Virus record (IMG/VR): IMGVR_UViG_3300025312_000064
Coordinates: 1 to 39,209 of that record
Length of the DNA stretch: 39,209 nt
Strand: one strand, 5' to 3'
From: a virus
Below the pieces are notes generated by a model, which saw only the letters and a program-made list of their open reading frames with translations, was not told where the DNA came from and did no database searches. The position numbers were made by a program, and so were the translations under genes. Numbering within the stretch: the first letter of the stretch is position 1; each line of letters begins with the position of its first letter. Positions 29,914-38,006 of this stretch are shown one piece after another.

Positions 29914-31412
29914 AGGCCGAAACTCGATGTAACTCCGATCTCTGTTGGGAATTGCCAGCTACCAGTCAGCACTGCGAAAGGCTCTAGCTTGAACATTGTG
30001 CGCACTTCCTGCACTGTCTCGCCGCTCTCGTGCTCAATGTACCCTATGCGGTAATCGTCGGCAATCTCGAGCGACGGGTAGCTTCCTGTTACTTGGCTCG
30101 TCAGGTCAGGTGTGAATTGTTCCTCGAAGCGGTTCTCGAGCCTGATGATCGGGCGCGGGCGCTTGCTCGACAAAAGATCAACGAGGTACTCGGCTAGGTC
30201 ATTTGCAAAGTTGATCGCCTGTTGCCATGGCAGTTCGAGCTTGAAAATGCGTTTACCCTCACCACTGATCGCGTAGGACGCATCGAGCGAAGCAAGAGCA
30301 TCAGCCCTCACTTTGATCAAGGTCAAGTGCGCGTCCGACCCGTTGTTGTTCTGCACGTTGAGCAGAGCTCGAGAGCCGAACCAAGTCGGCGTTACAACGA
30401 TGTCGGCTGTGAGGTTCGAACCGCTCCCATCGGCGGCAGTGTTGGCTGTGTAGTCTGTCGTTGCAACGGGGCTGATCGGGTTGATCACAGGCACGATCTT
30501 TCCCTCGAAGCTGAACTCAGCCCATATTTGAATCGCCTGACCCGCAGGCACAACAGGAATTTCACGATGCCGCCAGACCTCGCTCGTTGCTTGTGGGCTC
30601 AGCGGTTGCACTTTGATCGAGACCTTATCTCGGTAAGACTTGAACACGTTTGCCAAGCCAACATCTTTCAGCGATGTCGCGTCTTGCAGAGTAACCACAC
30701 TCTCGTCGATCTGATGACGGCTGGCAAAAACAGCGTTGCCGTTTCTCGCAATATAGAATCTGCCGAACTCAGAGTCGGCCAAGTCTTTCAGTGCCGCTGA
30801 CGGGCTTCGCCCATCTTCCCACCAGTAAGCGATCGTCTGACTTGCGATACCAATATTTCGCCCATAGATCGCAGGCCACTCAGTCGCATCGAGCACAGCA
30901 TCGATCGCGTCGCTCGTCAAAACATCTTCCTGAATTGCAATGCTGACCTCGTCAGCCCTTAGTTTGTTCCAGCCGTCGACGATCGTAATGACTGCTTTCG
31001 CATCTGCGCCGTTGCCGACGAGATCAATGTCATCGATCTGCCCTGTGATCAAGTCCTCGCGTGTTCCCGCAGATCCGTCTTTGATAAAAAAGTTGATGTA
31101 CTTACCCTCTGCAACGTTCGGGTAAATCGGCGAGCTCGTGTTGAGCGGGTTGTACCGCTGATCTCTATTGTCGAGCTCGATCACGACCTCGCCCTCTCGG
31201 TAGGGCGCAAAGCCGCCCTCGTCGCTGTCTCTCAGATAATTCTCTCGCCCACGACGCGAGAACCATTTGAGCAAACGATCGGGCGCTTCGTTTGCATCGT
31301 AGTAACCGTCCTCATCCCAGTCGACGAGAACGCCATACAAGAGATTCGTGTTGTCACCCGTCGCCCCGTAGAGAACGCTAGTGCCGTAAGTGAAAGTTCC
31401 AAAGAGAGCCAT
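29910..31412 (-). CDS. Tail-tip/baseplate protein, 500 residues
   Basis: It follows the tape measure gene directly, the usual site of distal tail or tail-associated proteins. The start has VDWDEDGYYDANEAPDRL and VIELDNRDQRYNPLN, a beta-rich segment seen in tail-tip proteins of many environmental siphophages. Middle residues hold a domain with WEDGRSPSAALKDLADSE. No peptidase or lysozyme motif is evident. It should connect the tube end to the fibres. Confidence 0.7.
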   Translation of the reverse strand: MALFGTFTYGTSVLYGATGDNTNLLYGVLVDWDEDGYYDANEAPDRLLKWFSRRGRENYLRDSDEGGFAPYREGEVVIELDNRDQRYNPLNTSSPIYPNVAEGKYINFFIKDGSAGTREDLITGQIDDIDLVGNGADAKAVITIVDGWNKLRADEVSIAIQEDVLTSDAIDAVLDATEWPAIYGRNIGIASQTIAYWWEDGRSPSAALKDLADSEFGRFYIARNGNAVFASRHQIDESVVTLQDATSLKDVGLANVFKSYRDKVSIKVQPLSPQATSEVWRHREIPVVPAGQAIQIWAEFSFEGKIVPVINPISPVATTDYTANTAADGSGSNLTADIVVTPTWFGSRALLNVQNNNGSDAHLTLIKVRADALASLDASYAISGEGKRIFKLELPWQQAINFANDLAEYLVDLLSSKRPRPIIRLENRFEEQFTPDLTSQVTGSYPSLEIADDYRIGYIEHESGETVQEVRTMFKLEPFAVLTGSWQFPTEIGVTSSFGL

Positions 31413-33365
31413 CTACTGTCTGCTCTCTCTGATCGCTCGCTCGACCTCTCGACGAATGATCGGAGCGATCTTGTCTTGAGCATCGCGTGTTTCAGCGAGC
31501 GAAAGAAACGACGAAAGAACGACGTTCACATTTAGATCGCCACCGCTCCAGCCAGCACCATTCGAGCCGCCAGCGTACTGCGTCGCCTCATCGATCGGGT
31601 AGACATGACCGTTTTGACCCGGCACAAAGAGCTCAGCGCGGCGGTTTTCACCGACAAGATATGACTTGCCAGCCATCACGTCGCCGCCCTCAGCTCGCTG
31701 ACCCTCGACGACATAAGTGCCTTTGCGCGGGTCGTAATAGCCGCCACTGCCGCCTCTGTAGATAACGTCAAAGCCGATCTGGTAAGTACCTGCGGCATCT
31801 TCGGCGTTGAACTGGATCTCGTCGATCTTTGCAAGCACAGTTTCAAAGCCATCGCCAGCGGCAAGATCAACGAGAGCGCCGTCGATCGCAAGAGTTGCCT
31901 CTTTAGTCTTGGTGTCAATGAGACCCCAGTTCTCAGCGACCTCGAGCAACAAGCGACTCTCTTCCGACGTGAGCTCATCTACAGACGCGCGTTGCACGAG
32001 CAGATCAAAGACGATCTGCTTTGTTGCTAAGCTGTGCTCGGCCGCGTTGTCCTTGATCTGTTGCTGAATATCGGCGAGCTTTTGTTTGTTCTCGTCGAGC
32101 TCTGTTCTTTGCTCATCGGTTAGCCAGCTCATACCGTTCAGCTCATCGACGCGAGTTTGCACGTCAGCGGCTTTTTCTTCCAGCGTTTCATTCTTTTTCG
32201 TGAACGTGTCGAACTCTTTGCCGAGCGGACCTTTTACGAATAATTGCAAGTCCTCGAGCGAGACCAGCAACCCCTCAGTCGCCAGAGACATTGAGCTGTA
32301 CGTTGTGGCGAGTTCTTCACGCATGACAAATAGTTGCTGAAATGTGTAAGTTGCCCCGTCAGCCATTTCGTACAGGCCAGTCGACGCTTCATAGCCTGCA
32401 ACGCCTGTCCAAGTGAGCGCGTCTCGCATCAGCAAGAGCTCGCCGTAGGTCACCCGAGCGCCGTTTTGCAGATCATAAAATACCTCGGTCATGTCTTCGT
32501 TGAAATCTTCGCTTGTAACCCCAAGAATTTTATTTGCCTCTGCCGCATCGAGAGCGCCGCGAGCAAAGTCGCCCATGACCTCTACTGCAGGCGCGGCGCG
32601 ATCTGAAAAGACCACGATGCCGAAATCGATCAAGTCTTGTATTGCCGAATTGAAACGAGTTGTCGCATCGCCTGCTTTGTAGCCTTGCGCTTCGAGCTCA
32701 CCGAGTTTCTCGCGTGCGACTTCCATCGTCGCCATAGCGAGAGCAGTGCGTTCGTCGAGGTTGCCCGTTTCTCGAGCTAGTTCTTGAGCACGAGTGCGCA
32801 CCTCTTTCATGCTGATACCGTAATCCTTGAGCCCCATGATGCGACCCGTCGAAAGCATGTTTGAGAAATCTTCGATCGCGGGGCCAGCTTCCTTGCCGAA
32901 CGCGTCGCCGAGTGTTACCGCGATTCGAGTAACCTCAGCGGCCTGAATTGCATTCTCTGCGAGACCCATTGAGAAAAGACGAGTTGCGGCACGCGTTGCA
33001 TCGAAACTGCTGAGCATGCCGTCTGACGCGTCGCGCACTGCTTTCGTAGCGAACGCCGCCGCTTCTGCGCTTCCCGTGTAAACAGTCAGCGCCGCTTTTG
33101 CATCTGAGATTTCCTCAGCGCGCTTGAGCAGATCGAACGCCCCCTTGAGAATCATCCCAAAGGCGGCGATCGTCAACGAGCCAGCAAAGGCAGTCTGAAT
33201 GAACCCGCCGATCTTGCGATCGAGCTCGCCGATCGACGGGGTCGCTGTTTTCTTGGCGACACCACCGAGATCAGTGAGCTTGCGGTTTACCTGCTCAATA
33301 GGCTTGCTGGCTTTGTCGGTCGCTACGAGCTCGACCTCTACTCTGCCTGTCGCTGTCGTTGCCAT
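31413..33365 (-). CDS. Tape measure protein
   Basis: This protein sets tail length and is threaded through the tube. A long, Ala-rich helical protein of 650 residues with hydrophobic segments near 53-77 (IGGFIQTAFAGSLTIAAFGM), a GMLSSFDATRAATRLFSMGL region typical of tape measures, and coiled-coil parts at about 390-460. The place immediately downstream of the frameshifted tail chaperone is diagnostic. By the usual rule of about 0.15 nm per residue, a tail near 100 nm is expected. Confidence 0.9.
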   Translation of the reverse strand: MATTATGRVEVELVATDKASKPIEQVNRKLTDLGGVAKKTATPSIGELDRKIGGFIQTAFAGSLTIAAFGMILKGAFDLLKRAEEISDAKAALTVYTGSAEAAAFATKAVRDASDGMLSSFDATRAATRLFSMGLAENAIQAAEVTRIAVTLGDAFGKEAGPAIEDFSNMLSTGRIMGLKDYGISMKEVRTRAQELARETGNLDERTALAMATMEVAREKLGELEAQGYKAGDATTRFNSAIQDLIDFGIVVFSDRAAPAVEVMGDFARGALDAAEANKILGVTSEDFNEDMTEVFYDLQNGARVTYGELLLMRDALTWTGVAGYEASTGLYEMADGATYTFQQLFVMREELATTYSSMSLATEGLLVSLEDLQLFVKGPLGKEFDTFTKKNETLEEKAADVQTRVDELNGMSWLTDEQRTELDENKQKLADIQQQIKDNAAEHSLATKQIVFDLLVQRASVDELTSEESRLLLEVAENWGLIDTKTKEATLAIDGALVDLAAGDGFETVLAKIDEIQFNAEDAAGTYQIGFDVIYRGGSGGYYDPRKGTYVVEGQRAEGGDVMAGKSYLVGENRRAELFVPGQNGHVYPIDEATQYAGGSNGAGWSGGDLNVNVVLSSFLSLAETRDAQDKIAPIIRREVERAIRESRQ

Positions 33366-33940
33366 TTATTTTTTCTTTTTCGCTCTCTGTGCCGCTTCGT
33401 GCATTTCGTTTCTTGCTCTGTTTCTTTGCTTACGCTGAGCAAGAAAGCGCTTCACCCATTTCTCGCTGGCTTGCTGTTCAACAAGCCACGGCGCAGTGCC
33501 CCACGCCTCAGCCATTTCGAGAACGTCTAGCCACCTTGGTAAGACTGTCGGAACACCCTTGTAATAGAGCTTGAGGTCTTCTAGCTCTGCTTTGGTGACT
33601 GTGTAGGCTGAGCCGACAATGTAGGGTTTGCTGAACTCACGTTGCCCGTCAGCGCTTCAAGAATTGCGTCGAACTGATTTTCGGTCAGCTCCATGATCGC
33701 GGCGAGAGCCTTGTCTCGATCGACAGGTTCGATCGTGTATTTCAAGATCAGTTGAGCCATGCGATCGATGTACTCAGGCTTGCGACGTTCATTCAGGGGC
33801 GCATTCAAAACAGCCAAGCGTTCACGCTCACGGCTCAGATAGCCCGGCGCATCGCTCTCGGGTAGCTTGATCTTTATTTTGGGGGTGGGCGCTCTGTGGG
33901 GGGCGGCGAGCGTCTTGTTTTTTGCTCTGTTTCTCGACAT
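33366..33940 (-). CDS. Tail assembly chaperone, long form made by -1 frameshift
   Basis: Ribosomes that slip back one base on AAACCCT (33623-33629) read past the stop of the short form into an 85-codon frame ending at 33366, next to the tape measure ATG. The added part (YIVGSAYTVTKAELEDLKLY onward, with PRWLDVLEMAEAWG, and a very basic C-terminus ending in KKKK) has no start of its own. Long form about 191 residues. This copies the gpG/gpGT arrangement known from lambda and most long-tailed phages. The frame lies in a stretch otherwise without a gene, which supports it. Confidence 0.85.
33581..33940 (-). CDS. Tail assembly chaperone, short form
   Basis: A 119-residue protein starting at ATG 33940 (AAAGG 8 bp upstream); an earlier GTG is less likely because it lacks a ribosome site. 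It has a basic start, a PGYLSRERERLAVL middle and a helical part (PVDRDKALAAIMELTENQFDAIL). The short form ends with a Ser/Gln-rich tail after the slippery site. It should bind the tape measure and guide tail tube assembly. Confidence 0.8.
   Translation of the reverse strand: MSRNRAKNKTLAAPHRAPTPKIKIKLPESDAPGYLSRERERLAVLNAPLNERRKPEYIDRMAQLILKYTIEPVDRDKALAAIMELTENQFDAILEALTGNVSSANPTLSAQPTQSPKQS
33623..33629 (-). promoter_or_regulatory. Slippery heptamer AAACCCT
   Basis: Fits X XXY YYZ in the chaperone frame (A AAC CCT). The -1 frame is open from just upstream (its previous stop is TGA about 40 bases earlier) to 33366. Confidence 0.85.
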
Positions 33941-34026
33941 GATCGAACCTTTCAGGAAGCTCTCTAAGCGCACGTTTCGGCGTATCTATGTCATCACTCG
34001 CAAGCGCACTCTCAGCGGTCAAACTA

Positions 34027-34048
34027 GCTTATAAGAACCACTAAGAAA
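34027..34048 (-). repeat. TTTCTTAG-N4-TCTTAYAAG element, copy B
   Basis: Lies in the 133-bp gap before the tail chaperone gene. Similarity to copy A continues for about 15 bases downstream (around GACC and GCTGA). Confidence 0.7.
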
Positions 34049-34073
34049 TGCGCCTGCGAGCTTCGTTGTGAAA

Positions 34074-35072
34074 CTAAGGAACTGCTGTCAGCTCGTTGAC
34101 GACGGTGAACTTGGCAAACAGCGCCGCAGTCGGGTTGTAGCTCGCACGGAAACGAGCGTTGATCACGTCGTTTCCATCGCGCTCACCGAGCTTGTCGAAC
34201 TTCTCGAAGCGACCCGCCAGATCGATCAGCAGAGTTTTCAGCGAGTAAGTTGTGCCGGGGGTTGCGACCGCATTGCCCTCGAACTTCAAACGGATCTGCT
34301 GAGGTGTCTCAGCACGCCACAGAACTTTTTTCGCTTTCGAGATCGCGTCATGCTCGAACGTAATGTCGAGCAAGACCTCGGACTCGACCTGCTTGTGAAA
34401 GCTGAAATACTTGTTGCCGTCGCCAGTAAAGACAGGGCGAAAACCCGTCTTGACTTGCAGGCTGAAATAAAGCCAAGTATTCGCAAGCACAGTCGCGCCC
34501 AGTGTGCCGCCAACAAGATCAGCGTAAATCTTGCCTTTAGAGAACAAGATGTCCTCGACAGAGGGCGCGGCCAGTGAACCCGTGAAGCTCGAGACTGTGA
34601 GCTGACGACCGAACCAATTTGCCGCGTGCATGACCGCTTCGCCCGCGTTGCCCGACAGCGTGAAATCTTCGACGAGGCTGTATTCCATTTCTTCGACTTC
34701 CTCGTTGTCGCCGCCCTCGATCGTGTACGACTTGGGGGTCTTGGGCGCAGTCGTCGCCATGGTGTAAACGTAGATATAGTCCGAGCCAGTGCCGTCTTGC
34801 GTGGGGGTCGCAGTCATCACGCCAGCTTCGAGCGTGTGCAAAAGTTGCTCGAACGTTGCCTCGCTATCTTCCTGCGCCAGCTTTGCGGCCAGCTTCGGCT
34901 GATACGAGTTGTCGATCGCGCTCAGATAGCCGACGTGCTCGTTGCGCTGTTTCTGCTCGCGTGCATCTTCGAGCGTACCCTTCGAGCGCAAGATCGTTGT
35001 CGCCGCGACCGCTGTGCCAGCAGTCGACTCACGACCTAACTGAAGTTTTCTAAGTCCTGAAACGCCTGCCAT
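34074..35072 (-). CDS. Major tail (tube) protein
   Basis: 332 residues, strand-rich, beginning GVSGLRKLQLGRESTAGTAV, a start common in tail tube proteins, with a DYIYVYTMATTAPKTPKSYT segment and FEHDAISKAKKVLWRAETPQ later on. It is upstream of the tail chaperone and tape measure and downstream of the neck genes, the normal position for the tube subunit. No Ig-like extra domain is evident. A strong gap with repeat copy B follows. Confidence 0.75.
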   Translation of the reverse strand: MAGVSGLRKLQLGRESTAGTAVAATTILRSKGTLEDAREQKQRNEHVGYLSAIDNSYQPKLAAKLAQEDSEATFEQLLHTLEAGVMTATPTQDGTGSDYIYVYTMATTAPKTPKSYTIEGGDNEEVEEMEYSLVEDFTLSGNAGEAVMHAANWFGRQLTVSSFTGSLAAPSVEDILFSKGKIYADLVGGTLGATVLANTWLYFSLQVKTGFRPVFTGDGNKYFSFHKQVESEVLLDITFEHDAISKAKKVLWRAETPQQIRLKFEGNAVATPGTTYSLKTLLIDLAGRFEKFDKLGERDGNDVINARFRASYNPTAALFAKFTVVNELTAVP

Positions 35073-35075
35073 GTC

Positions 35076-35273
35076 TTACTCCTTTTTCCCTTTCGGGTTA
35101 GCGGGTTCATAAAGGCCACAGACGACGAGATATTCTTCGCCGCCCGCGTCCTTGTACAGCTTGCCAGCGTCGCGGGCTTCATCAGCCGTCAAATCTCGAG
35201 CTGGCACATCGTGCAAGAAACTACCTTGGCCGATGTAGACGTAAGCGATAACTCTCTTTTTTCCGTCAGTCAT
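35076..35273 (-). CDS. Unknown small protein, 65 residues
   Basis: The start at 35273 has AGAGG 6 bp upstream. Beta-rich start (KKRVIAYVYIGQGSFLHDVP), a helix with TADEARDAGKLYKDA and a strand EEYLVVCGLYE. It sits between tail completion and tube genes; a small neck or tail protein is likely. Confidence 0.6.
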   Translation of the reverse strand: MTDGKKRVIAYVYIGQGSFLHDVPARDLTADEARDAGKLYKDAGGEEYLVVCGLYEPANPKGKKE

Positions 35274-35289
35274 TTTTTCCTCTCTAACA

Positions 35290-35727
35290 TTACGCAATTG
35301 GCGATTTCATCTTGACATCGATTTGAAATAGCCAGCCAATGAGCATCTGATCGCCCCAAGGAACATCACCGAACTCGTACCGAATCTCGATGATCGTGTC
35401 AACGTTGCCGCTGAGCGCCACGTCGCCAAGTAGTTTGTCTGGTAGGTCGTCGCTGTAATTCATCAGCGTAGTTACCTCGCGCTGAAAATCACCTTTCGCC
35501 GCGACTGCAATGATCAGCTTGAGCGTGTGCAGGCCGCGCTTCGTGGTCGCATCGTCTTTAGTCCACTTGCCGTTTCCCACCCACGCGATCGCGGCGGGGA
35601 ACACGCTGATCTTGTTAGGCGGCTTAGCGGTGCGCAGTCTGATCGCGTTCGCACCGCTCGAATAATTTGCAGTGATGATCGCAATAATTGCGTCGAGAGC
35701 GTGTTGAATTTTCTTATTTGCTGGCAT
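35290..35727 (-). CDS. Tail terminator-like protein, 145 residues
   Basis: Between the gp10-like gene and the tube gene, the usual slot of the tail terminator (gpU-like). An N-terminal helix (HALDAIIAIITANYSSG) is followed by strands (RLRTAKPPNKISVFPAAIAW) and a C-terminal strand pair ending WLFQIDVKM. It overlaps the preceding gene by 14 bp. Position supports the role more than any motif. Confidence 0.65.
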   Translation of the reverse strand: MPANKKIQHALDAIIAIITANYSSGANAIRLRTAKPPNKISVFPAAIAWVGNGKWTKDDATTKRGLHTLKLIIAVAAKGDFQREVTTLMNYSDDLPDKLLGDVALSGNVDTIIEIRYEFGDVPWGDQMLIGWLFQIDVKMKSPIA

Positions 35728-36217
35728 TGAAGTTCACCAAAATCTCGTCTTTCATCATGTCGAGAAAACGATTGATCGTCGCCATCGAGCTTTCGAGTGC
35801 GCCGCGCAGATAACGTCTAGGTCGCAGACCGCCACGAATAGCGATCGCTCGAGCAATGGCGTAGCCGCTCGAGAAGCCGTGCAGTTGCGCCCATCTATTG
35901 AGCGCCGCGCCGGGCGGGAAGTGTCCGGCCTTGCCACCGTCGCCATCTGACAGCCTGCCCGTTCCGAACTCCATGAAAGGCGCATACGCAACGTTCGTGC
36001 CGATCACAGCTCTCGTCGGCACTGGCGCACCCGTTACCGCGTGCGTGATGCTTCCACGCAAGCGCCCCGTGTCGACAGGTGATCTGCGACGAGCTTCGCC
36101 AGAGACAGCGATCGCTGAGCGCGTCATAAAGTTCAGCACAGGGCGAGCGATCAAAGCAGGCGATAGCTTCTTGATGATCGCGTCGAGACCTTTGATCTGC
36201 ACACTTAGGCCGGCCAT
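35714..36217 (-). CDS. HK97 gp10-like tail completion protein
   Basis: The start is at ATG 36217 (TGATG overlap). The signature GEARRRSPVDTGRLRGSITH, then VIGTNVAYAPFMEFGTGR, is characteristic of the HK97 gp10 family, which joins tail to head. Length 167 residues. It follows the connector gene at 36217-36852. Confidence 0.85.
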   Translation of the reverse strand: MAGLSVQIKGLDAIIKKLSPALIARPVLNFMTRSAIAVSGEARRRSPVDTGRLRGSITHAVTGAPVPTRAVIGTNVAYAPFMEFGTGRLSDGDGGKAGHFPPGAALNRWAQLHGFSSGYAIARAIAIRGGLRPRRYLRGALESSMATINRFLDMMKDEILVNFNASK

Positions 36218-36852
36218 CAGCTCGATATGCCTACCTCTCGCACGAACGGGAGCACCATAGCCATTACGTCGTCGTCGATTTTTACCATTTGCAAATTGAT
36301 CGTGCCAAAATCGGTCGCTGACTGCACGCCGTAGATCGCATCTTTGCGTTTGAAAATACGCATGCTCTGCAAGATGCACCCCTCAACGATCATTTCAGGA
36401 ACAGCCGCCCAGTAACCGAACGTCGCAGTCAGCTTGACACCTTTGCGCACGCCCCTCGGAAACATGTACAGCCCGTTCGGGTTGGCCTCGATCTTTGTGT
36501 AAGGCTCGAGATCGAGAGCGGCGTTCTCAGGCAGAAAGTAATAGTCGCCAACGCCCCAAGTGTTTTCATACACCCCGTCGCCGTCATCGTCAGTCTGCAA
36601 GCTCGAGATCGCAGTGAAATCAAAGACCTTGAGTAGATCCGCGTACTTAGCTTTGAAATAACGCGTCTCTGATGCCTGCCAAAAGCGACGACCCGTGATG
36701 TCGTCGATCTTGCGAGAGACCGCACCGATGACGTTATCCAGCTTAGTATCGTCGGCGGTGTCGCCAGCGGTGATGTCGAGACGCGCTTTCACCGCCGCAA
36801 GTGAAGCGGCGGCGTTTGCGGCTACGTCAGCGTAAGGGTGTACGAGTGCCAT
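36217..36852 (-). CDS. Head-tail connector (gp6-like)
   Basis: 211 residues with an N-terminal helical part (SLAAVKARLDITAGDTADDT, LDNVIGAVSRKIDDITGRRF), a pattern of gp6/gp15-type adaptor proteins that ring the portal. A beta-rich middle (FPRGVRKGVKLTATFGYW) is typical too. The preceding stop of a -1 frame extension of the upstream gene abuts its ATG. Confidence 0.75.
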   Translation of the reverse strand: MALVHPYADVAANAAASLAAVKARLDITAGDTADDTKLDNVIGAVSRKIDDITGRRFWQASETRYFKAKYADLLKVFDFTAISSLQTDDDGDGVYENTWGVGDYYFLPENAALDLEPYTKIEANPNGLYMFPRGVRKGVKLTATFGYWAAVPEMIVEGCILQSMRIFKRKDAIYGVQSATDFGTINLQMVKIDDDVMAMVLPFVREVGISS

Positions 36853-36947
36853 CTAGTCTTTCATCGCCTTGAAATCTGATCGAGTAATTACGCCTTGATC
36901 ACTTGGGCTTCCCTGCCTGTCGGCGGTCGGCCACACGTTTTCAGGCT

Positions 36948-37451
36948 TTACTCTTTTTTTTCCTCGGCCTCGAAAGCCACGATGCGATCGATCAGCTCAG
37001 GCTTCTTACCCTTCTGGCTCAAGCCGTATTTCTTTGCCAGCGACCACAGGTTCGTCATGCCGTCCTTGCCAGCGCCGACGACTTGATCGAGCTCGTGAGC
37101 TCGAGTGCCCTCGGGATAGACAGAAGCCTTTTCGACTTTCTCAGGCTTCTCGCCTTTCTCGCCAGCGACGGCTTTCGACTTGGGCGCGCCCTTGGCTTTC
37201 TTCGAGCCAGTGACGCGATCAGCTCGCGGCCAGTCGCCTTCGCGGGTCTCTGCCTGAGTGACCATGCGATTCTTTTTCGACTGCTCAACGATCGGGTCGC
37301 TGTCAGCCTTATAGCCCTTGAGCACGCCGGGGGAGTCGCTGTTCACCATAGCGGCAACGTCTTCGTCGAGTTGCACCTTGTCGCCAGCCATCCAAGGCCC
37401 GCCGTACGAGCTCGCGTAATTCCAAGCGATTTCATAAGTCTTTGTAGCCAT
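36948..37451 (-). CDS. SAP/HeH-like domain protein, possibly longer by -1 frameshift
   Basis: A 167-residue protein. The N-terminal 60 residues are globular; a Lys/Glu/Pro-rich linker (about 75-110) leads to a small helical domain (LWSLAKKYGLSQKGKKPELI then DRIVAFEAEE), which resembles a SAP or HeH DNA-binding motif. The annotated frame ends after eight As. A -1 slip there would add 33 residues (RVKPENVWPTADRQGS and on) and end at a TAG touching the next ATG at 36852. Without it, a 95-bp gap remains, unusual for this genome. Starts with TAATG overlap. Confidence 0.65.
   Translation of the reverse strand: MATKTYEIAWNYASSYGGPWMAGDKVQLDEDVAAMVNSDSPGVLKGYKADSDPIVEQSKKNRMVTQAETREGDWPRADRVTGSKKAKGAPKSKAVAGEKGEKPEKVEKASVYPEGTRAHELDQVVGAGKDGMTNLWSLAKKYGLSQKGKKPELIDRIVAFEAEEKKE
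36954..36961 (-). promoter_or_regulatory. A8 slippery run
   Basis: Reads GAA AAA AAA GAG in frame; A AAA AAA fits a -1 slip heptamer. The stop codon follows one codon later. An assembly error of one A is the alternative. Confidence 0.4.
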
Positions 37452-37996
37452 TACTGCCTCCGCAAGATTTCAAAGTCGAGAGCATCGATCACCTCGGGTC
37501 GCCTCAAGAGAGCCGCAGGTGTGAAACGTAAATTCATTTTCGCATTTGCAAGCGCTCGATCAGGCATTTCACCTGCGTTCAAACGCTTGATCAAGAATTT
37601 TGCCAATTGCTGAGCGCCAGCTATGCGGGTCTTGCCTGCATAGTTCAAGCCCTCGCCGCCGATCACAGCTTGCGCACCAGCGTCATAAAACGCTTGAGGG
37701 AAAGCTGTCTTGGTGAAGTTGCACGCAGTCGAGAAAACAACCACATCGCCGAGCTTCGCATCTTTCAGTGTGTTCACGTTCAGAGCGCCTTGCTGACCCT
37801 CACGATCGAAATACAAGTAGATCGAATCTGTGAAGCCGTGCAAGTCGAGATAGATCACGTCGTAGCCAGTGAAAAAATCTGCCTGCAATGCGCCAGCCCA
37901 CAGAGGCGGGAATGCCAGCACATTGCCAGCATCCCCGATTACCTCTAAGGTTGCCCTGAGGTAGCTGTGAGCAGTCAGAGCAAGAACAGATTTCAA
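37451..37996 (-). CDS. CHAT/caspase-like cysteine protease (putative)
   Basis: The intact frame runs farther upstream but overlaps the neighbouring gene; the first plausible start after that gene is TTG 37996, giving 181 residues, though no strong ribosome site precedes it. The sequence has the layout of clan CD proteases of the CHAT type: VIYLDLHGF with candidate catalytic His53, VVVFSTACN with candidate Cys92, then AFYDAGAQAVIGGEG, and a LAKFLIKRLNAGEMPDRALA helix. Spacing of His and Cys (39 residues) fits. Possible roles: processing of a virion protein or action against host proteins. It lies between the repeat protein and the SAP-like gene in the head-neck cluster. Confidence 0.6.
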   Translation of the reverse strand: MKSVLALTAHSYLRATLEVIGDAGNVLAFPPLWAGALQADFFTGYDVIYLDLHGFTDSIYLYFDREGQQGALNVNTLKDAKLGDVVVFSTACNFTKTAFPQAFYDAGAQAVIGGEGLNYAGKTRIAGAQQLAKFLIKRLNAGEMPDRALANAKMNLRFTPAALLRRPEVIDALDFEILRRQ

Positions 37997-38006
37997 GAGC
38001 AGGCTC

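Noticed and set aside
33828-34022. A 64-codon minus-strand frame starting at a TTG before the tail chaperone
   Set aside because: No ribosome site, and it overlaps the chaperone in another frame; the chaperone frame is clearly the coding one.
36853-36935. A separate tiny gene from a GTG in the gap before the connector gene
   Set aside because: No ribosome site; the same frame is better explained as a -1 extension of the upstream gene.
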